The position numbers were made by a program, and so were the translations under genes. From Actinomycetota bacterium (lineage in GTDB: Bacteria > Actinomycetota > Actinomycetes > Actinomycetales > Microbacteriaceae): a stretch of 64,000 bases of DNA. How positions within the stretch are numbered: the first letter of the stretch is position 1; the number at the start of each line of letters is the position of its first letter. Below are positions 26,949-35,950 of the stretch, in pieces. The stretch spans positions 310,001-374,000 of the forward strand of contig JAIUPK010000004.1 of the NCBI GenBank assembly GCA_020160915.1. Reading direction: 5' to 3'. The notes beneath the pieces are model-generated. The model did not search any database, was not told the origin of the DNA, and worked only from the letters and a program-made list of their open reading frames with translations.

Positions 26949-27502
26949 GAGCCCACCCTCCTGGCAGCACTCTCGGCCTGTCTCCAGGCCAGTTGGGCCG
27001 CTGTGAGCGGAGCACCGACCGCGAGGAGTGCCGGCCCGCGCCACGCATGGCAGATGGCGAGGGCCAGGGCGTCGGACGCATCGGCCGGCTTGGGAATCTC
27101 GGCCAGCCCGAGCACCTTCGCCACCATGGTTCCCACCTGCGCCTTGTTCGCCGACCCGTAGCCGGTGATCGACGCCTTGACCTCGCTCGGGGTGTGAAGC
27201 CCGACAGTGAGGCCGCGCGCTGCAGCCAGATGCAGGGCTACGCCGCTCGCCTGAGCGGTACCCATCACTGTGCGCACGTTGTGCTGCGCGAAGACACGCT
27301 CCAATGCGACAGTCTGCGGCGCGTAGGAATCGAGCGCGTCCGCGATGCCCTCCGCGATCGCCAGAAGCCGTCGTTCGAGTGGCATCTCCGGTGGGGTGCG
27401 GATGACCCCGACGTAGACGAGGGACGCCGTGCGGGTGGGCGTGACATCCACGATGCCCACCCCGCAGCGCGTCAGGCCGGGATCGATGCCGAGAACGCGC
27501 AT
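26945..27502 (-). CDS. ruvC: Crossover junction endodeoxyribonuclease RuvC
   Basis: 185 residues, Holliday junction resolvase. [17 protein letters not shown] holds the first catalytic Asp, [11 protein letters not shown] the Glu, and [14 protein letters not shown] the final Asp pair. First gene of the ruvCAB set; 28 bp after yebC. Mg-dependent symmetric cutting of junctions, with RuvAB. Confidence 0.97.
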   Translation of the reverse strand: MRVLGIDPGLTRCGVGIVDVTPTRTASLVYVGVIRTPPEMPLERRLLAIAEGIADALDSYAPQTVALERVFAQHNVRTVMGTAQASGVALHLAAARGLTVGLHTPSEVKASITGYGSANKAQVGTMVAKVLGLAEIPKPADASDALALAICHAWRGPALLAVGAPLTAAQLAWRQAESAARRVGS

Positions 27503-27530
27503 CAGTCGATCCAGCCCAGCGTCATGCGCC

Positions 27531-28289
27531 CTAGTCTTGCTCCAATTCGGCCTGAACCTCGGGCGACACGTCGTAATTCGAATATATGTTCTGCACGTCG
27601 TCAGAATCCTCGAGCGCGTCGATGAGCTTCATGACTTTGCGCGCGGTGTCCGCATCGACTTCGACAGTCAGGTTCGGCACGAATTCGGCCTCCGACGAGT
27701 CGTAGTCGATTCCCGAAGCCTGCAGTGCCTCGCGCGTCGCAACGAGGTGGGCTGTGTCGGTGATGATCTCGAAGCCCTCACCGCGATCGAAGACCTCCTC
27801 GGCACCCGCGTCGAGCACCGCGAGAAGGATGTCGTCCTCTGTGAGCCCCGCGGTCTTGGTGATCGAGATGACACCCTTGCGGGTGAAGTTGTAGGCGACG
27901 CTCCCCGGATCGGCCATCGTGCCGCCGTTGCGGGTCATGAGGGTGCGCACGTCGGCTGCTGCCCGGTTGCGGTTGTCGGTCAGACACTCCACCAGCAGCG
28001 CGACGCCGTTGGGTCCGTAGCCCTCGTACATGATCGTCTGATAGTCGATCGACTCGCCGGTCAGACCCGCTCCGCGCTTGATGGCGCGATCGATGTTCTC
28101 GTTGGGCACCGACGTCTTCTTGGCCTTCTGCACGGCGTCGACCAGAGTCGGATTTCCCGAGAGGTCAGCACCGCCGATCTTGGCTGCGACTTCGATGTTC
28201 TTGATGAGTTTGGCGAACGACTTGGCACGGCGCTGATCCTTGATCGCCTTCTGGTGCTTCGTGGTTGCCCATTTGGAGTGGCCTGACAT
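27531..28289 (-). CDS. yebC: YebC/PmpR family (TACO1-like) translation or transcription factor
   Basis: 252 residues from ATG 28289 ([18 protein letters not shown], the family start). Recognisable [37 protein letters not shown] and FTRKGVISI segments. YebC proteins help ribosomes through polyproline runs or act as regulators. A -10 box TAGAAT ends 7 nt upstream of this ATG, predicting a leaderless mRNA and excluding the ATG at 28298. A glutamate/aspartate-rich C-terminus is typical. Confidence 0.95.
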   Translation of the reverse strand: MSGHSKWATTKHQKAIKDQRRAKSFAKLIKNIEVAAKIGGADLSGNPTLVDAVQKAKKTSVPNENIDRAIKRGAGLTGESIDYQTIMYEGYGPNGVALLVECLTDNRNRAAADVRTLMTRNGGTMADPGSVAYNFTRKGVISITKTAGLTEDDILLAVLDAGAEEVFDRGEGFEIITDTAHLVATREALQASGIDYDSSEAEFVPNLTVEVDADTARKVMKLIDALEDSDDVQNIYSNYDVSPEVQAELEQD

Positions 28290-28296
28290 GCTGAAC

Positions 28297-28302
28297 ATTC
28301 TA
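28297..28302 (-). promoter_or_regulatory. Predicted leaderless promoter of yebC
   Basis: TAGAAT (5 of 6 matches to TATAAT) ends 7 nt before the yebC ATG at 28289. It also rules out the alternative ATG at 28298, which lies inside the box. Confidence 0.5.
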
Positions 28303-28318
28303 GCCAGCGGCCCCCGGG

Positions 28319-28324
28319 TAGCAT
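28319..28324 (+). promoter_or_regulatory. Predicted leaderless promoter of the 28331 gene
   Basis: TAGCAT, then 6 nt, then the GTG at 28331. It lies back to back with the yebC promoter within a 41-bp divergent gap. Confidence 0.45.
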
Positions 28325-28330
28325 TCGACC

Positions 28331-28723
28331 GTGCCTGCTCATTGGTTCCGCATCACCTACGCGCGCAACGCACTGCTGCGCTCACTGGCCGAGGGCGGGC
28401 TCGATCTCGATGCACTCACCCCGTCGAGCGGCCTCAGGGCCATGCTCGACTTCTCCGACCGCTTTCGCCCGCAGCACGCCGAAGTCGACGAGTTGTTCTG
28501 TCGGTGGGGCCCCGCAGAGCATCGGTACGAGTTCGCTATCGTGCGACGGATGCGCCGCCACGACCACCCCGAGGCGCTGCTGTCGCTCGTGTTCGAGTTC
28601 GCCCCAACTCCCTCTCGCGTCGGCAATGGATTGGCGGCGGTGACGACCGAGCGGGACGCGACATCCACCGACGGCTATCGCGCAGTTACCCGGGCGGCAG
28701 TTCTGGGCCGACGCATCGACTAG
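28331..28723 (+). CDS. Conserved small protein of unknown function
   Basis: 130 residues, soluble, no membrane helix or signal peptide. [34 protein letters not shown] at the start and a compact beta-rich middle ([26 protein letters not shown]). No domain recognised. Codon use matches neighbours. It is divergent from yebC, has a good leaderless -10, and its TAG interlocks with the stop of the next gene as CTAG (28720-28723), which argues that both are real. Confidence 0.65.
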   Translation: MPAHWFRITYARNALLRSLAEGGLDLDALTPSSGLRAMLDFSDRFRPQHAEVDELFCRWGPAEHRYEFAIVRRMRRHDHPEALLSLVFEFAPTPSRVGNGLAAVTTERDATSTDGYRAVTRAAVLGRRID

Positions 28724-29325
28724 TCGGCCATCCGTACGCCGGACGATTTGAGTTCGAGTGCCGCGAGCTTGCGCATGACCTGGTCGTCACCGCGGCGCCA
28801 AGCCGCCATGGCATCGGGGTCGACGGCCGCCAGCGCTGAGATGTTCTGACTCGCGAGTGCGCGCAACGCCAGCAGGTCGACCCCAGCGCCCGACTTCACG
28901 AGCTTCTGGGCACGGGATGCGCGCTGGGCGAACCGCAGGCGCGGCAGCAGCCACAGCAACACGATCGTGAGGATCGGGAGGGCCGCTATGCCGATACCCA
29001 GCACCGTTGCGAGCTGGTTGATGGCGACCTGCTGGCTCTGACCGGCCGCCTCGAGCGCTCCCCCAGCCTCGCTCGCCCCGTCGAACGGCGCACGGATTCC
29101 CCCGCCGATGAGCGGAATGCCTCCGAGCGTCTCCCCCACCTGGGTCATCGTCTCGCGGAAGCCCGCGCCGGCGTCCTCCATCTGCACCCCGTAGACCGCG
29201 AGGTTCTCGATCAGCGAGTACACCGTGATGCCGAGCCACACCCAGGCGCCGATCAGCCCGAGTGCTACGACGTCAGCGACGATCTGACGAGATCTGCGGG
29301 GCCCGAAGTCCGAATACAGTTTCAT
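28720..29325 (-). CDS. Two-helix membrane protein, unknown function
   Basis: 201 residues with helices at about 17-38 and 106-126 and a Gly/Ala-rich outer loop of about 65 residues between them (MTQVGETLGGIPLIGGGIRAPFDGASEAGGALE). The C-terminal third is cytoplasmic and helical. No enzymatic motif. The ATG at 29325 has a -10 box TAGCGT 6 nt upstream and no ribosome binding site. Likely a conserved actinobacterial membrane protein; role unknown. Confidence 0.75.
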   Translation of the reverse strand: MKLYSDFGPRRSRQIVADVVALGLIGAWVWLGITVYSLIENLAVYGVQMEDAGAGFRETMTQVGETLGGIPLIGGGIRAPFDGASEAGGALEAAGQSQQVAINQLATVLGIGIAALPILTIVLLWLLPRLRFAQRASRAQKLVKSGAGVDLLALRALASQNISALAAVDPDAMAAWRRGDDQVMRKLAALELKSSGVRMAD

Positions 29326-29331
29326 GGCCCC

Positions 29332-29337
29332 ACGCTA
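29332..29337 (-). promoter_or_regulatory. Predicted leaderless promoter of the 28720-29325 gene
   Basis: TAGCGT on the minus strand ends 6 nt before the ATG at 29325. Confidence 0.4.
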
Positions 29338-29352
29338 GGCCAGCGGGAAGTC

Positions 29353-30033
29353 TCAGACCACCGCGCCGCGCACCGCACGCTGCTCGGCGTCGAACTGGCG
29401 TCGACCGACGAGCCGGTACAGCAGCCGAATCGGCGCGGGCAGGTTCGCCTTCGCCCACGCACGGGCATCCGCGGGGGACATCGAATTGAGGATGTACCCG
29501 AGCTGGATCAACTGGCGATCACGCGGCACGGATGCCCTGCCGTGCTCGCCGAGCTTGTCCCATTCCGGTTGAGTGAACACGCCGCTCGCGACCGGCAGAA
29601 TCTGCTCCTCCTCCTGGCCCAAGTGCGCGAACAGGGCCGGGCGCACGGTCTCCACCGCGGCGGCAACCGCGTCGCGGTCTGCAAGATCAGCCGTCTCGCG
29701 CCAGGCGGGAATGAGGGCTTCGAGCGCATCCAGATCGTCGGAGACGGCTGCGTGCTGTGCCCGCATCTGGTCGATGTGCGCTGCGCAGGCGGGAGCCCGG
29801 GCCGCCAGTTCATCCCAGAGCAGGAGGTCCTCGCCATGGTGGTGGTTGTGTAGCCCGGAAATGAGGTCGCTGAGATGGCCAGCCACCGCGGCGGCGTGCT
29901 TCGTGTCTGACTGCGCAACCGACCGAACAAGCTTCGGCGCCTCATTCAGGATGCTCCGGAACATGCCATGGATCATGTTCATGTCCGACGTGTCGCACCC
30001 GGGCTTGCCGGTGCTGGGAAGTTGAGTGACCAT
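29353..30033 (-). CDS. Hemerythrin-like (HHE) domain protein
   Basis: 226 residues. The four-helix HHE pattern is visible: HGMFRSIL near 22-29, HNHHHGEDLLLWDEL near 61-75, QMRAQHAAVSDDLD, and HLGQEEEQILPVA. These His/Glu/Asp residues are the usual di-iron ligands. Related proteins bind oxygen or sense NO/peroxide; the role here is not shown. Strong GGAGGAGG ribosome binding site at the ATG, partly inside a hairpin. It sits between pdxT and an unknown membrane gene and may be read through from pdxS-pdxT. Confidence 0.88.
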   Translation of the reverse strand: MVTQLPSTGKPGCDTSDMNMIHGMFRSILNEAPKLVRSVAQSDTKHAAAVAGHLSDLISGLHNHHHGEDLLLWDELAARAPACAAHIDQMRAQHAAVSDDLDALEALIPAWRETADLADRDAVAAAVETVRPALFAHLGQEEEQILPVASGVFTQPEWDKLGEHGRASVPRDRQLIQLGYILNSMSPADARAWAKANLPAPIRLLYRLVGRRQFDAEQRAVRGAVV

Positions 30034-30035
30034 CG

Positions 30036-30057
30036 ATTCCTCCTCCGAATGAGGAAT
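30036..30057 (-). promoter_or_regulatory. Hairpin covering the hemerythrin gene ribosome binding site
   Basis: On the minus strand ATTCCTC pairs with GAGGAAT across an 8-nt loop. The 3' arm and loop contain the GGAGGAGG ribosome binding site, so folding would hide it. Possible translational switch; no ligand or protein is implied by sequence. Confidence 0.4.
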
Positions 30058-30069
30058 GCTAGCAGTGGC

Positions 30070-30663
30070 TCAGGCGGCCCGCACCTTGTCGAGGAAGTAC
30101 TCGTGAAAGCGTGTGTCACCCGTCATCTCGGGGTGGAACGACGTGCCCAGTAGGCTGCCCTGTTCGACGGCCACGACCCTACCGTCCCCCAGAGCGGCGA
30201 GCACCGTCACTCCGGGTGCGACCGACTCCACAACGGGGGCCCTGATGAACACGGCATGCATCGGGGTCTCGCCCAGTACCGGGATGTCGAGATCCGTCTC
30301 GAACGAGTCGAGCTGGGACCCGAACGCGTTGCGGCGCACGACGATGTCCAGGCCGCCGATACTCTCCTGCCCGGAGATCGCGTCGAGCACAGTGTTCGAC
30401 AGCATGATCAGCCCTGCACACGTGCCGTAGACGGGCAGCCCGGATGCCACGGCTGCCCGCAATGGCTCGGCAAGCCCGAACATGCGGCTCAGCTTGTCCA
30501 TCACGCTGGACTCGCCCCCGGGGATCACGAGGCCAGCGACCGACGCGAGCTCCTCGGGTCGCTTCACGGGCACGACGTCGGCCCCGAGATCGTTCAGTAC
30601 CGCGAGGTGCTCCCGGAAGTCGCCCTGGAGGGCGAGGACACCGACCTTCGGCTTACCAGCCAC
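30070..30663 (-). CDS. pdxT: Pyridoxal 5'-phosphate synthase glutaminase subunit PdxT
   Basis: 197 residues. Class I glutaminase: [13 protein letters not shown] start, [10 protein letters not shown] oxyanion region at about 49-57, nucleophile Cys82 in [12 protein letters not shown], and the His/Glu pair in [10 protein letters not shown]. Feeds ammonia to PdxS for vitamin B6 synthesis. The GTG start lies 11 bp inside the end of pdxS. Confidence 0.97.
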   Translation of the reverse strand: MAGKPKVGVLALQGDFREHLAVLNDLGADVVPVKRPEELASVAGLVIPGGESSVMDKLSRMFGLAEPLRAAVASGLPVYGTCAGLIMLSNTVLDAISGQESIGGLDIVVRRNAFGSQLDSFETDLDIPVLGETPMHAVFIRAPVVESVAPGVTVLAALGDGRVVAVEQGSLLGTSFHPEMTGDTRFHEYFLDKVRAA

Positions 30664-31540
30664 GCTCGGCGAGGCGGTGCGGCGTTGGGAGGTCAGAGAC
30701 GTTGATTCCGACCATCGCCTCTCCGAGTCCGCGGGAGGCCTCCGCGATGACCTGCGGGTCCTCGAAGAAGGTCGTGGCCTTGACGATCGCGGCAGCGCGC
30801 TGGGCGGGGTTGCCCGACTTGAAGATCCCCGAGCCGACGAAGACGCCGTCAGCGCCGAGCTGCATCATGAGCGCCGCATCCGCGGGGGTCGCTACGCCAC
30901 CGGCCGTGAACAGAACGACGGGAAGCTTGCCCGTGGCCGCGACCTCGACGACGAGGTCGTACGGCGCCTGCAGCTCCTTGGCGGCGACATAGAGCTCGTC
31001 GGGGCTCTTGGCCGACAGCGTGCGGATCTCACCGAGAATCGTGCGGATGTGCTTGGTTGCCTCGGACACGTCGCCAGTGCCGGCCTCACCCTTGGACCGG
31101 ATCATCGCGGCACCCTCCGTGATGCGGCGCAGCGCCTCACCCAGGTTGGTGGCGCCGCAGACGAACGGCACGGTGAACTTCCACTTGTCGATGTGGTTCA
31201 CGTAGTCGGCGGGAGACAGAACCTCGGACTCGTCGATGTAGTCGACCTTGAGTGCCTCGAGCACCTGTGCCTCGACGAAGTGTCCGATTCGGGCCTTGGC
31301 CATCACGGGGATCGACACGGCGCTGATGATGCCGTCGATGAGGTCGGGGTCGCTCATGCGAGCCACACCACCCTGAGAGCGGATGTCTGCCGGCACACGC
31401 TCGAGAGCCATGACGGCCACCGCGCCCGCATCCTCGGCGATCTTCGCCTGGTCGGCGTTGACGACGTCCATGATGACGCCGCCTTTGAGCATCTCGGCGA
31501 GTCCACGCTTGACGCGGCTGGTGCCCAGTTCTTCAGTCAT
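30653..31540 (-). CDS. pdxS: Pyridoxal 5'-phosphate synthase lyase subunit PdxS
   Basis: 295 residues from ATG 31540. (beta/alpha)8 barrel that makes PLP from ribose 5-phosphate, glyceraldehyde 3-phosphate and ammonia. [39 protein letters not shown] is the family start; [11 protein letters not shown] has the active-site Lys; [11 protein letters not shown] binds phosphate. The longer frame to 31585 lacks a ribosome binding site. Upstream TAGAAT is a likely -10. Together with pdxT it is the complete DXP-independent B6 pathway. Confidence 0.98.
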   Translation of the reverse strand: MTEELGTSRVKRGLAEMLKGGVIMDVVNADQAKIAEDAGAVAVMALERVPADIRSQGGVARMSDPDLIDGIISAVSIPVMAKARIGHFVEAQVLEALKVDYIDESEVLSPADYVNHIDKWKFTVPFVCGATNLGEALRRITEGAAMIRSKGEAGTGDVSEATKHIRTILGEIRTLSAKSPDELYVAAKELQAPYDLVVEVAATGKLPVVLFTAGGVATPADAALMMQLGADGVFVGSGIFKSGNPAQRAAAIVKATTFFEDPQVIAEASRGLGEAMVGINVSDLPTPHRLAERGW

Positions 31541-31548
31541 GATCCTAG

Positions 31549-31554
31549 ATTCTA
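31549..31554 (-). promoter_or_regulatory. Predicted -10 box of pdxS
   Basis: TAGAAT on the minus strand lies 8 nt before the pdxS ATG, inside a small palindrome CTAGA-TTCTAG (31545-31555). The mRNA would have no or almost no leader. Confidence 0.35.
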
Positions 31555-31592
31555 GTTCGGTGTACTGCCGGTGATCTCCGGCCAATCGATTG

Positions 31593-32165
31593 TCAGTGGC
31601 TTGTCGGCCATGCGTTCGCGAGTTCCTCGCGAACCTCGCCCAGCAGCCGGGGAACAGCCTTGGTTCCGGCGACGATGGGAAAGAAGTTGGAGTCGAGTGC
31701 CCACCGCGGAACGATGTGCTGATGCAGGTGCTCCGCGATGCCCGCCCCTGCGATGCGCCCCTGGTTCATGCCGATGTTGAACCCGTGGCACTGCGCAGTC
31801 TCGGTCAGCACGCGCATGGCCGTCTGAGTCAGACTACCGATCTCGGCGACCTCCTCGACGGTCGCTTCGTCATAGGTCGCAACATGACGGTAGGGGCACA
31901 CCAGAAGGTGTCCGCTGTTGTAGGGATACAGGTTGAGCAACACGTAGGCGTGCGTGCCTCGCGCAACGATCAGTGCGCGCTCGTCGCTCAGGGTCGGAGC
32001 GACACAGAATGGACACTCGTTCGTCGTCGGCTCGTGGTCGGAATTCGACTTGATGTAGGCCAGCCGGTAGGGCGTCCAGAGCCTCTGGAATGCGTCGGGT
32101 ACAGCGGCGAAATCCGTCGACGGTTCGGCATCCTGATACTCGCTGCCGTCGTAGTCGCGAACCAC
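31593..32165 (-). CDS. HIT-family nucleotide hydrolase/phosphorylase
   Basis: 190 residues from GTG 32165, two bases after the thrS stop. [20 protein letters not shown] starts the fold, [19 protein letters not shown] is the central strand region, and [10 protein letters not shown] is the histidine triad. Related actinobacterial proteins act as diadenosine tetraphosphate phosphorylases. Position thrS-HIT is conserved in actinobacteria, but the phosphatidylinositol genes that often follow are not here. Confidence 0.93.
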   Translation of the reverse strand: MVRDYDGSEYQDAEPSTDFAAVPDAFQRLWTPYRLAYIKSNSDHEPTTNECPFCVAPTLSDERALIVARGTHAYVLLNLYPYNSGHLLVCPYRHVATYDEATVEEVAEIGSLTQTAMRVLTETAQCHGFNIGMNQGRIAGAGIAEHLHQHIVPRWALDSNFFPIVAGTKAVPRLLGEVREELANAWPTSH

Positions 32166-32166
32166 C

Positions 32167-34122
32167 TCAGACCTGGGCCTTCGTGTCGATGGCCTGTCGG
32201 ATGCGCGCGATCGCGTCAGCGATCGGCACCCCGTTCTCCTGGCTGCCGTCACGGAACCGGAAGCTCACCGAGCCGTTCGCGCTGTCCTCTTCGCCCGCAA
32301 TGAGCTGGAAGGGCACCTTGTCCTTGGTGTGGGTGCGGATCTTCTTCTGCATCCGCTCGCTGGAGGCATCCAGTTCGGCGCGCACACCGGCCTGCTTCAG
32401 CTGACGGATGACACCACCGAGGTACTCCTCATGCGCCTCTGCGACGGGGATGCCCACGACCTGCACGGGTGACAGCCAGACCGGGAACGCTCCCGCGTAG
32501 TGCTCGAGCAGGATCGCGAAGAACCGCTCGATCGAGCCGAGCAGGGCACGGTGGATCATGATCGGCTGCTGGCGGGTGCCGTCGGAGGCGGTGTACTCGA
32601 GCTCGAACAGCGAGGGCTGATTGAAGTCGAGCTGCACCGTCGAGAGCTGCCAGGTGCGGCCGATCGCGTCGCGAGCCTGCACAGAGATCTTCGGACCGTA
32701 GAAGGCCGCTCCCCCGGGGTCGTCGACGAGTTCGAGCCCCGAGTCGATGGCGACCTCGCGGAGGGTCTCGGTGGCCTCGGCCCACTGCTCGTCGGTGCCC
32801 ACCGACTTGTCGGGGTCACGGGTGGAGAGCTCGAGGTAGAAGTCGTCGAGTCCGTAACCGCGCAGGGTCTCGAGCACGAACTCGAGCTGGCGGGCAAGCT
32901 CCGGCTTGACCTGCTCGGGCGTGACGTAGATGTGCGCGTCATCCTGAGTCAGCCCGCGTACTCGGGTGAGACCCTGCAGAGTTCCGCTCTTCTCATAGCG
33001 GTAGACGGTTCCGAATTCGGCGAGTCGAAGCGGCAGCTCGCGGTAACTGCGGCCGCGCGCGCGGTAGATCAGGTTGTGCATCGGGCAGTTCATGGGCTTC
33101 AGGTAGTAGTCCTGGCCCTGGCGCGTGACGTGGCCGTCGGCATCCCGCTCCTCGTCGAGGTGCATGGGCGGGAACATGCCGTCCTTGTACCAGTGCAGGT
33201 GCTGGCTGATCTCGTAGAGGTGACCCTTGGTGATGTGCGGCGTGTTCACCAGCTCGTACTCGTTGGCGAGCAGGCGCTCGCGCATGTAGTTCTCGATCTC
33301 GGCACGGATGATGCCGCCCTTGGGGTGGAAGACCGCGAGCCCCGAGCCGATCTCCTCGGGGAACGAGAACAGGTCGAGCTCTGCGCCGAGCTTGCGGTGG
33401 TCGCGCTTGAGCGCCTCCTCCTGTCGCTCCTGGTACGCCCGCAGCTCGTCCTTGGTGGGCCAGGCCGTGCCGTAGATGCGCTGCAGCTGCTTGTTCTTCT
33501 CCGAGCCGCGCCAGTAGGCGGCCGCGTTGCGCACTAGCGCCCACCCGTTGCCGATCATGCGGGTGTTGGGCAGGTGCGGGCCGCGGCAGAGGTCCTTCCA
33601 ATAGACCTCGCCGGTCTTGCCGTCGACGTTGTCGTAGATCGTGAGCTCGGCCCCGCCGACCTCGACGGACTCGCCGTCCTGACCCTTGTCAGCGGCGGCA
33701 CCCTTCAACCCGATGAGCTCGAGCTTGTACGGTTCGTCGGCAAGCTCCGCGCGGGCGTCAGCCTCGGTCACGACCCGACGCTGGAAACGCTGGCCCTGGC
33801 GGATGATGCGGTCCATGGCCTTCTCGATGGCCTTGAGATCCTCGGGCTGGAACGGCTCCGTCACATCGAAGTCGTAGTAGAAGCCGTCGGTCACCGGCGG
33901 ACCGATCCCGAGCTTCGCCTGCGGGTTGATCGACTGCACGGCCTGTGCCATCACGTGGGCCGCGGAGTGGCGGAGGATGTTCAGTCCGTCTGCGGAGTCG
34001 ATCGTCACCGGCTCGACCGTGTCGGTGTCCTGGGCGGTGGCCGCGAGGTCTTTGAGCTCGCCGTTGACGCGCATGGCGACGACGGCACGATCGCTGAAGA
34101 GTTCGAATCCGGTGTTACTCAC
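32167..34122 (-). CDS. thrS: Threonyl-tRNA synthetase
   Basis: 651 residues, full length. The N-terminal TGS part is divergent and short; the second editing-like region has [11 protein letters not shown]; the class II core has [34 protein letters not shown] and [13 protein letters not shown]; the anticodon domain begins near [15 protein letters not shown] 34122 has a -10 box TAAACT ending 6 nt upstream and no spaced ribosome binding site, so it is probably leaderless. Divergent from the SRPBCC gene. Confidence 0.97.
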   Translation of the reverse strand: MSNTGFELFSDRAVVAMRVNGELKDLAATAQDTDTVEPVTIDSADGLNILRHSAAHVMAQAVQSINPQAKLGIGPPVTDGFYYDFDVTEPFQPEDLKAIEKAMDRIIRQGQRFQRRVVTEADARAELADEPYKLELIGLKGAAADKGQDGESVEVGGAELTIYDNVDGKTGEVYWKDLCRGPHLPNTRMIGNGWALVRNAAAYWRGSEKNKQLQRIYGTAWPTKDELRAYQERQEEALKRDHRKLGAELDLFSFPEEIGSGLAVFHPKGGIIRAEIENYMRERLLANEYELVNTPHITKGHLYEISQHLHWYKDGMFPPMHLDEERDADGHVTRQGQDYYLKPMNCPMHNLIYRARGRSYRELPLRLAEFGTVYRYEKSGTLQGLTRVRGLTQDDAHIYVTPEQVKPELARQLEFVLETLRGYGLDDFYLELSTRDPDKSVGTDEQWAEATETLREVAIDSGLELVDDPGGAAFYGPKISVQARDAIGRTWQLSTVQLDFNQPSLFELEYTASDGTRQQPIMIHRALLGSIERFFAILLEHYAGAFPVWLSPVQVVGIPVAEAHEEYLGGVIRQLKQAGVRAELDASSERMQKKIRTHTKDKVPFQLIAGEEDSANGSVSFRFRDGSQENGVPIADAIARIRQAIDTKAQV

Positions 34123-34128
34123 CCCTCA

Positions 34129-34134
34129 AGTTTA
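34129..34134 (-). promoter_or_regulatory. Predicted leaderless promoter of thrS
   Basis: TAAACT (minus) ends 6 nt before GTG 34122. The purine run GAGGG lies in those 6 nt and is too close to serve as a ribosome binding site. Confidence 0.45.
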
Positions 34135-34154
34135 GGGGCGGTACGGCATGCCCC

Positions 34155-34182
34155 TTGCCGGTGGCGGCGAGGCGCGTACCCT
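34155..34182 (+). promoter_or_regulatory. Predicted leaderless promoter of the SRPBCC gene
   Basis: -35 TTGCCG (34155-34160), 16-nt spacer, -10 TACCCT (34177-34182), then 7 nt to ATG 34190. One of the few boxes here with a recognisable -35. Confidence 0.45.
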
Positions 34183-34189
34183 TGCGAGC

Positions 34190-34618
34190 ATGACTGAAGA
34201 GGTGCGTCGCGGGGTAGCCGTTGCGGCGGCTCCGCACCGTGCATTCGAACTGTTCACCGATCGGATCGGTGCCTGGTGGCCTCTCGATGAGCACGGAGTG
34301 TTCCCGGACTCGACGGTGTCATTCGAGGGCGACCTGCTCGTCGAGCGCTCGGGCGATCAGGAGTCGGTGTGGGGCGAGGTTCTCGCCTGGGATCCGGATC
34401 GCGCGGTCACCCTCACGTGGCATCCCGGATCTGCCATCGAGCACGCGACAGAGCTGAGCGTTACCTTCGTTGCCGTGGCTGACGAGACCCTGGTCACGAT
34501 CATGCACACCGGGTGGGAGCGCATGCCCGACCCGGATGCCGCGGCCGCCGAATACGGGTTCGGATGGCCGGGTGTGCTCACGCGCTTCCGCGAACTGGTC
34601 GATGAGGTGGGAGCATGA
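34190..34618 (+). CDS. SRPBCC / AHSA1-like domain protein
   Basis: 142 residues from ATG 34190. Helix-grip fold pattern: VAVAAAPHRAFELFTDRIGAWWPLDEHG, then beta strands ending in VTIMHTGWERMPD and a long C-terminal helix. Fits activator-of-Hsp90-ATPase-like ligand-binding proteins; ligand unknown. Its stop overlaps the next gene start (ATGA), so the two proteins are made together. Confidence 0.82.
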   Translation: MTEEVRRGVAVAAAPHRAFELFTDRIGAWWPLDEHGVFPDSTVSFEGDLLVERSGDQESVWGEVLAWDPDRAVTLTWHPGSAIEHATELSVTFVAVADETLVTIMHTGWERMPDPDAAAAEYGFGWPGVLTRFRELVDEVGA

Positions 34619-34923
34619 CCGATCGCTGGATCGCGCTCATTCACAGGCCGGGGCCGGCGTTGAACGGCGAGCTGATCTTCGCGCACCCGGCGTTCGCCGA
34701 GCACGTCGCGTTCCTGGAGAGGCTGCGCGACCGGGGGCTGCTGGTCGCCGCGGGGCCGCTGCCCGACGAACCCGGCGTCGGTATGACGGTCGTGCGCGTG
34801 CGGGAAGAACACGGCGATGTGGATGTCACGTCGCTCGCCACGACGGACGACCTCTGTGTCGCTGACGGGTACCTCACGGTTGAGGTACGGACGTGGCACG
34901 TGCGGTTCACCGGGGCGAACTGA
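34615..34923 (+). CDS. YCII-related domain protein
   Basis: 102 residues with the ferredoxin-like YCII fold: RWIALIHRPGPALNGELIFAHPAFAEHVAFLERLRDRGLLVAAGPLPD. The conserved His and Asp of the family are present (EHVAF and GPLPDE). Function unknown; some relatives act on small aromatic compounds. Coupled to the SRPBCC gene by a 4-bp overlap. Ends 18 bp before the convergent lipoprotein gene. Confidence 0.85.
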   Translation: MTDRWIALIHRPGPALNGELIFAHPAFAEHVAFLERLRDRGLLVAAGPLPDEPGVGMTVVRVREEHGDVDVTSLATTDDLCVADGYLTVEVRTWHVRFTGAN

Positions 34924-34941
34924 CGGTCGCAGCTCACCGCC

Positions 34942-35442
34942 TCAGCAGGTGATGTTCGGCTCCCCTAAGGCGTCGGCGATCCGTTGGGCCGCAGCATTGC
35001 CCTCGGTCGCGTCCGCGAATTCGAAGTCGACGAGTTCGCTCAGGGACGCCGCGCCGGCAATGGCGGCGTAGTCGGCCCCCTTCGTCACGTACAACTCACT
35101 GACGAGGGAAAGGTCGGCACCGTACTCCGCTGGCCAGGTCGTCGACAACCCTTCCACGGCGTCCACCGCGGTGGCGCTGGCGTCTCGTGCTGCGGCCGCT
35201 GACGTCACGATCGCCTCAAGCGACGACGTCTCGTCGAGCCATGCATCGTTGAACGCGTAGTCGGTAGTTACGGCCGGGCACAGCGCCGCAACGAACTGAT
35301 CGAGAAGTACCGCCGTGTCCTCGGATGCCGCGGCACTTGTCGACGGGGTCGGCCCGCCGTCGGGCCCGCTCGGGCCGGCGCATCCGGAGAGCGCAACCGC
35401 AATGGACAGCGAAACAATGATCAGGCGCGATCGGATCAACAC
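34942..35442 (-). CDS. Putative lipoprotein
   Basis: 166 residues from GTG 35442, with GGGAGG 8 nt upstream. Signal peptide with lipobox VALSGC (Cys at about 21), then a Pro/Ser/Thr/Gly linker and an Ala-rich helical domain with three more cysteines (one in AALCPAV, one at the very C-terminus NITC). Function unknown. Follows the tRNA terminator, so it is probably transcribed by its own promoter. Confidence 0.82.
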   Translation of the reverse strand: MLIRSRLIIVSLSIAVALSGCAGPSGPDGGPTPSTSAAASEDTAVLLDQFVAALCPAVTTDYAFNDAWLDETSSLEAIVTSAAAARDASATAVDAVEGLSTTWPAEYGADLSLVSELYVTKGADYAAIAGAASLSELVDFEFADATEGNAAAQRIADALGEPNITC

Positions 35443-35521
35443 GGCAATACCTCCCGGGTGTCAGGAAAGGGCTGGCCAATCTTCTCAGATCGGCGCGGTC
35501 CTGTAGCCGCCAGTCGACTTA

Positions 35522-35551
35522 AACAAGAACTCCCCCGATTTCTCGGGGGAG
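35522..35551 (-). terminator. Intrinsic terminator of the tRNA operon
   Basis: On the minus strand CTCCCCCGAG and CTCGGGGG-type arms (35551-35530) form a 9-bp stem with a short AAA-containing loop, followed by the U-rich TTCTTGTTT. It lies 7 nt after tRNA-Val(GAC). Confidence 0.85.
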
Positions 35552-35557
35552 TCAGTG

Positions 35558-35629
35558 TGGGCGGTACTGGGATCGAACCAGCGACCTCTTCCGTGTCAGG
35601 GAAGCGCGCTACCGCTGCGCCAACCGCCC
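35558..35629 (-). tRNA. tRNA-Val (anticodon GAC)
   Basis: 72 nt. Acceptor GGGCGGT/ACCGCCC, D stem GCGC/GCGC, anticodon stem CTTCC/GGAAG with loop CTGACAC (GAC), T arm with TTCGATC. No CCA is encoded. Last of three tRNAs read on the minus strand. Confidence 0.95.
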
Positions 35630-35650
35630 ATGGTTTCGGATATGCATCCG

Positions 35651-35721
35651 AGGTGGCGACGGGATTTGAACCCGTGTACACGGCTTTGCAGGCCGTTGCC
35701 TCGCCTCTCGGCCACGCCACC
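35651..35721 (-). tRNA. tRNA-Cys (anticodon GCA)
   Basis: 71 nt. Acceptor GGTGGCG/CGCCACC, discriminator U, anticodon stem CGGC/GCCG with loop containing TGCA (GCA), T arm TTCAAAT. No CCA encoded. Val-Cys-Gly grouping is common in actinobacteria. Confidence 0.95.
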
Positions 35722-35776
35722 GCGTGTGGGCCGTGACAGAGACCTAGAACCGATGGTCACTGACACTTCCCACTCG

Positions 35777-35848
35777 AGCGGATGACGAGATTCGAACTCG
35801 CGACCCTCACCTTGGCAAGGTGATGCGCTACCACTGCGCCACATCCGC
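35777..35848 (-). tRNA. tRNA-Gly (anticodon GCC)
   Basis: 72 nt. Acceptor GCGGATG/CATCCGC, anticodon stem CACC(T)/(A)GGTG with loop TTGCCAA (GCC), T arm TTCGAAT. No CCA encoded. First of the minus-strand tRNAs. Confidence 0.95.
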
Positions 35849-35950
35849 ATTCGCTCGCATTGCTGCGTGCTGTACGACTGTAACCGATCAGACTGCCGAG
35901 GGCCAATCCTGTTACGGGCGGGTCGCGGGCTGTGGCAAGATTGTGGTCGC

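Noticed and set aside
32167-34189. Possible T-box or riboswitch leader for thrS
   Set aside because: The divergent gap to the next gene is only 67 bp, and the -10 box lies 6 nt from the start codon, leaving no leader.
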